64,000 bases of DNA, from assembly GCA_902762375.1 (NCBI GenBank), contig CACWNY010000007.1, positions 16,817 through 80,816 on the forward strand. The letters are read 5' to 3'. A program made the translations under genes and the position numbers. This DNA is from an uncultured Ruminococcus sp. (GTDB taxonomy: Bacteria > Bacillota > Clostridia > Oscillospirales > Acutalibacteraceae). Every line of letters begins with the position of its first letter. Within the stretch, counting starts at the first letter, position 1. Of this stretch, positions 61,694 to 64,000 are shown in pieces. The notes beneath the pieces are model-generated. The model was not told the DNA's origin. It saw only the letters and a program-made list of their open reading frames with translations, and made no database searches.

Positions 61694-63061
61694 ATGGGAA
61701 CTTTGTGTTTTATTCTGATTGCAGTGATAGAAATTTTCTTTGCTGTGCTGACCATCAAAAAATACAATGAAAGAAAAATCTGGAAGAAAAACAGAATATT
61801 TCTTCGATTGGTTGAGATTTTCATTGTACTGTGTATCATTCTTCTGCCGATAACACATCTCAAATGGCGTTTTGCGTTGGCTATGATTTTTTTAATCATT
61901 CGTCTTTTGGTTGCTCTTATCTCATTGGTAGCTACTCGCAAACACAAACATCATACACCTAACCCAATAAAAACACCTGTGGCAATCATCAGTGGCGGTA
62001 TAATTTTTATGATTTTCTTTGCAATTTTCCTTGCACCTGCCTTTATCTTCACCAACTACAACGGTCTGAAAACAACGGGAGATTTTCAGGTTAAGGAAAC
62101 TTCTGCCATTCTCGTTGACGAAAAACGCACAGATGATTTTGAAACTGACGGTTCTTTCCGTGAAGTACCTGCTCACTTTTTCTATCCTGATACTGAAAAA
62201 GGAAATTTTCCGCTGGTTATCTTTTCTCATGGTGCATTCGGCTACTATCAGAGTAATTTTTCCACTTATACAGAACTTGCCAGTCATGGTTATATCGTTG
62301 TCAGCCTTGACCACCCTCACCATAGTTTCTTTACTACCGACACACAAGGTAATACCATTATCGTTGACAATAATTTCATCAATACGGCAATGAAACTCAG
62401 TAATGAAGATATCAGCAAAGAAGAAACTTTTGAAATCACGCAAGAATGGATAAAACTAAGAACTGACGATGAAAATTTTGTACTGAATACTCTCCAGAAA
62501 GCGAAAAGCAATAAAAAGCTGGATAATACTTGGTACACAGAAGATAAAGATACTATTCTTAATGTACTTTCCAAAACAGATATGGAAAAAATCGGCTTAA
62601 TGGGACACTCTTTAGGCGGTGCAACAGGTGTGCAAGTTGGTAGAGAACGCAAGGATATTGATGCAGTTATTGACCTTGACGGCACAATGCTTGGTGATAT
62701 TGTTGATGTTAAAAATGGGGAATATGTCTATAACAAAGAACCCTACCCTATTCCTGTACTGGATTTCACTAAAGCACAGGATGTGGACAACAGAAAAGCA
62801 TTTAAAGAAGAAAACGGTTATGTCTATGTCAATCAGAATGTTACAGACAATGCTAAAACAGGAAAAACCGTAATCTTCTCCAATGTGGAACATATGGACT
62901 TTACAGACCTGCCGTTGATTTCTCCTACTATCGCTTCTATGTTCGGTAAGGGTAATGTTGACAATGAAGAATTTATGACAACCATAAATGGTATTGTACT
63001 TAACTGGTTTGACTACTACCTTAAAAATGAAGGAACACTCAACATTCAGGAAAATTATTGA
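61694..63061 (+). CDS. Membrane-anchored alpha/beta hydrolase
   Basis: A 455-residue protein with four N-terminal membrane helices (to about residue 125) and an alpha/beta hydrolase domain of the platelet-activating-factor acetylhydrolase/dienelactone hydrolase type. HFFYPDTEKGNFPLVIFSHGAFG is the oxyanion region and IGLMGHSLGGATG the nucleophile elbow; DFTDLPLISP follows a conserved VEHMDFT (His). The domain probably faces outside. ATG at 61694 is preferred; an earlier in-frame ATG lies in repeat DNA. AGAAAGG is 12 bases upstream. Its stop overlaps the LytTR gene start. Confidence 0.85.
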   Translation: MGTLCFILIAVIEIFFAVLTIKKYNERKIWKKNRIFLRLVEIFIVLCIILLPITHLKWRFALAMIFLIIRLLVALISLVATRKHKHHTPNPIKTPVAIISGGIIFMIFFAIFLAPAFIFTNYNGLKTTGDFQVKETSAILVDEKRTDDFETDGSFREVPAHFFYPDTEKGNFPLVIFSHGAFGYYQSNFSTYTELASHGYIVVSLDHPHHSFFTTDTQGNTIIVDNNFINTAMKLSNEDISKEETFEITQEWIKLRTDDENFVLNTLQKAKSNKKLDNTWYTEDKDTILNVLSKTDMEKIGLMGHSLGGATGVQVGRERKDIDAVIDLDGTMLGDIVDVKNGEYVYNKEPYPIPVLDFTKAQDVDNRKAFKEENGYVYVNQNVTDNAKTGKTVIFSNVEHMDFTDLPLISPTIASMFGKGNVDNEEFMTTINGIVLNWFDYYLKNEGTLNIQENY

Positions 63062-63507
63062 TGATGCAAACAAAAATTACTCGAACAGAACAGGATAAAC
63101 CCGAAATCGTAGAAATACATTGTCACTATGTCAGTGATGAAGTCCGTGAAATAGTTGCCTTTGTCAAGTCCAGACAAGGACAACTGACGGGTATTGCTGA
63201 TGACAAACTCTATGAAATTGCTGTAACCGATATTTTCTATATTGAATCGGTAGATAATAAATCGTTTATCTGTACCAAAGATAAAGTCTACGAAACAAAA
63301 CAAAAACTATATGAACTGGAGGAAATCCTCAAAGAAAAACACTTTTTGAGAGTAGCCAAAGCAATGTTGCTGAATTTAATGAAAGTCCGTGCAATAAAAC
63401 CATCACTCAACAGTCGGTTTATTACCGAACTCTATTCGGGAGAACAAGTGGTTATTTCCCGAAAATATGTATCGGCTCTCAAAAAAGCTCTGAAAGGGGA
63501 AAACTGA
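63061..63507 (+). CDS. LytTR DNA-binding domain protein
   Basis: A 148-residue regulator with a short N-terminal part and a LytTR domain from about residue 48 (LYEIAVTDIFYIESVDNKSFICTKDKVYETKQKLYELEEIL, FLRVAKAMLLNLMKVRAIKP, GEQVVISRKYVSALKKAL). It lacks a receiver domain, as is common for the LytTR/DUF3021 pair. ATG 63061 or 63064 are equally possible. DUF3021 follows by one base, so the two likely form a signalling pair. Confidence 0.93.
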   Translation: MMQTKITRTEQDKPEIVEIHCHYVSDEVREIVAFVKSRQGQLTGIADDKLYEIAVTDIFYIESVDNKSFICTKDKVYETKQKLYELEEILKEKHFLRVAKAMLLNLMKVRAIKPSLNSRFITELYSGEQVVISRKYVSALKKALKGEN

Positions 63508-63508
63508 A

Positions 63509-63907
63509 ATGACATTGAAAGAATTTATTCGGTCAAGAGTACAACTGTTTTTCTTTTTGGTAACATTGATTTTGTTTACCAGTGCGGTTATGGGAGGATT
63601 TTTCACTCCCGAAAAAGAACTGCGTTATTATCATTTGTTTAGTCCGCTGATTATTTCGGGAGTGTGTGTACTGATTACCTGCATAACCTACTTCACAAAA
63701 GAACCTACACCCAGACAATATATTGCTCGGCATATTGCCGAAATTCTGATAATAGAAATGTCTGTACCTCGTATTATTACACCTCCTGAAACTGTGAAAA
63801 ACAGCGTATCTTTTTATATCACACTTGGTGTTACCATATGTGTGATTTATGTGCTTGCTGCATTGATGATATGGTGGCAAAAATACCGTCAGTCACAAAA
63901 ACGGTAG
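63509..63907 (+). CDS. DUF3021 membrane protein
   Basis: A 132-residue protein with four membrane helices (about 12-30, 45-62, 72-90 and 103-123), the layout of DUF3021. These small membrane proteins accompany LytTR regulators and may hold them at the membrane or control them. The ATG follows one base after the LytTR stop. Confidence 0.9.
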   Translation: MTLKEFIRSRVQLFFFLVTLILFTSAVMGGFFTPEKELRYYHLFSPLIISGVCVLITCITYFTKEPTPRQYIARHIAEILIIEMSVPRIITPPETVKNSVSFYITLGVTICVIYVLAALMIWWQKYRQSQKR

Positions 63908-63967
63908 TGTCCCAAAAGACTTGAATAATAGAGTAGAATGTGATATAGTAAAAATGAGGTGAGGAAT

Positions 63968-64000
63968 ATGGTATACGAAATCATAAAATGTCCATATTGT
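63968..64000 (+). CDS. Start of a zinc-ribbon protein, possibly an IS1-like transposase
   Basis: Eleven codons (MVYEIIKCPYC) are visible before the window ends. A GAGGTGAGGAAT ribosome site precedes the ATG. A KCPYC start is common in the zinc-finger part of IS1-family transposases and in other zinc-ribbon proteins. The 60 bases before it (GTGTCCCAAAAGACTTGAA onward) could contain the left end of such an element. The call is tentative. Confidence 0.35.
   Translation, partial: MVYEIIKCPYC

Overview
The window is AT-rich chromosomal DNA from an anaerobic, endospore-forming member of the Clostridia, most likely Oscillospiraceae/Ruminococcaceae-like. Support comes from sporulation genes (dpaA, dpaB, spoVT, cwlD, spmA, spmB, a ylmC-type gene), the clostridial SCIFF peptide with its radical SAM maturase, strong AGGAGG-type ribosome sites and TTGACA/TATAAT promoters. 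The genus is inferred, not proven. I see no rRNA, tRNA, CRISPR array, prophage or plasmid feature.

Layout. 0-8 kb: partial yigZ-type gene, rpmE, a DUF1963/GtrA pair, ackA divergent from tmcAL, tcdA, hpf and a THUMP RNA methyltransferase. 8-14 kb: unknown small genes, a MutS-like ATPase, a DUF1540 gene, a probable small RNA and the dipicolinate synthase pair. 14-24.8 kb: a CofE-like protein, a recD2-comF-HAD operon, cwlD, an amino-acid ABC transporter whose binding protein is circularly permuted, spoVT and an MFS carrier. 25-32 kb: DUF1275, ylmC, the SCIFF locus, a sugar transferase, a TgpA-like transglutaminase and an RNA 2'-phosphotransferase. 32.5-38.2 kb: an operon of zinc-ribbon membrane protein, TPM-domain protein with a Cys/Gly-rich tail and a radical SAM/SPASM enzyme, then MoxR and DUF58. 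38-46 kb: PHP phosphoesterase, zapA, U32 peptidase, dUTPase, a two-gene SUF system, spmAB. 46-50 kb: a decaying stretch (methyltransferase with an amber codon, a methyltransferase stub, an HD hydrolase, a serine hydrolase). 49.7-56.6 kb: purine genes purC, purF, purB, purA, guaA. 56.7-60.9 kb: FMN-binding protein and a GntR-controlled ABC-2 transporter with a CPBP protease. 61-64 kb: XRE regulator, alpha/beta hydrolase, LytTR, DUF3021 and the first codons of a zinc-ribbon protein, possibly a transposase.

The most striking non-coding feature is a mosaic palindromic repeat found about 16 times between genes. Each full copy is two inverted arms of three short hairpins; half copies also occur. 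Stem sequences differ between copies while pairing is kept. One copy holds a 104-bp MITE-like insertion flanked by a 10-bp direct repeat. The repeats separate genes that otherwise look like operons, notably the purine genes and the SCIFF maturase from its peptide.

The best candidate for an undescribed system is the 32.5-35.9 kb operon, where a cytosolic radical SAM/SPASM enzyme is encoded one base after a membrane protein whose predicted cytosolic tail carries four evenly spaced cysteines in glycine. Modification of that tail is an inference.
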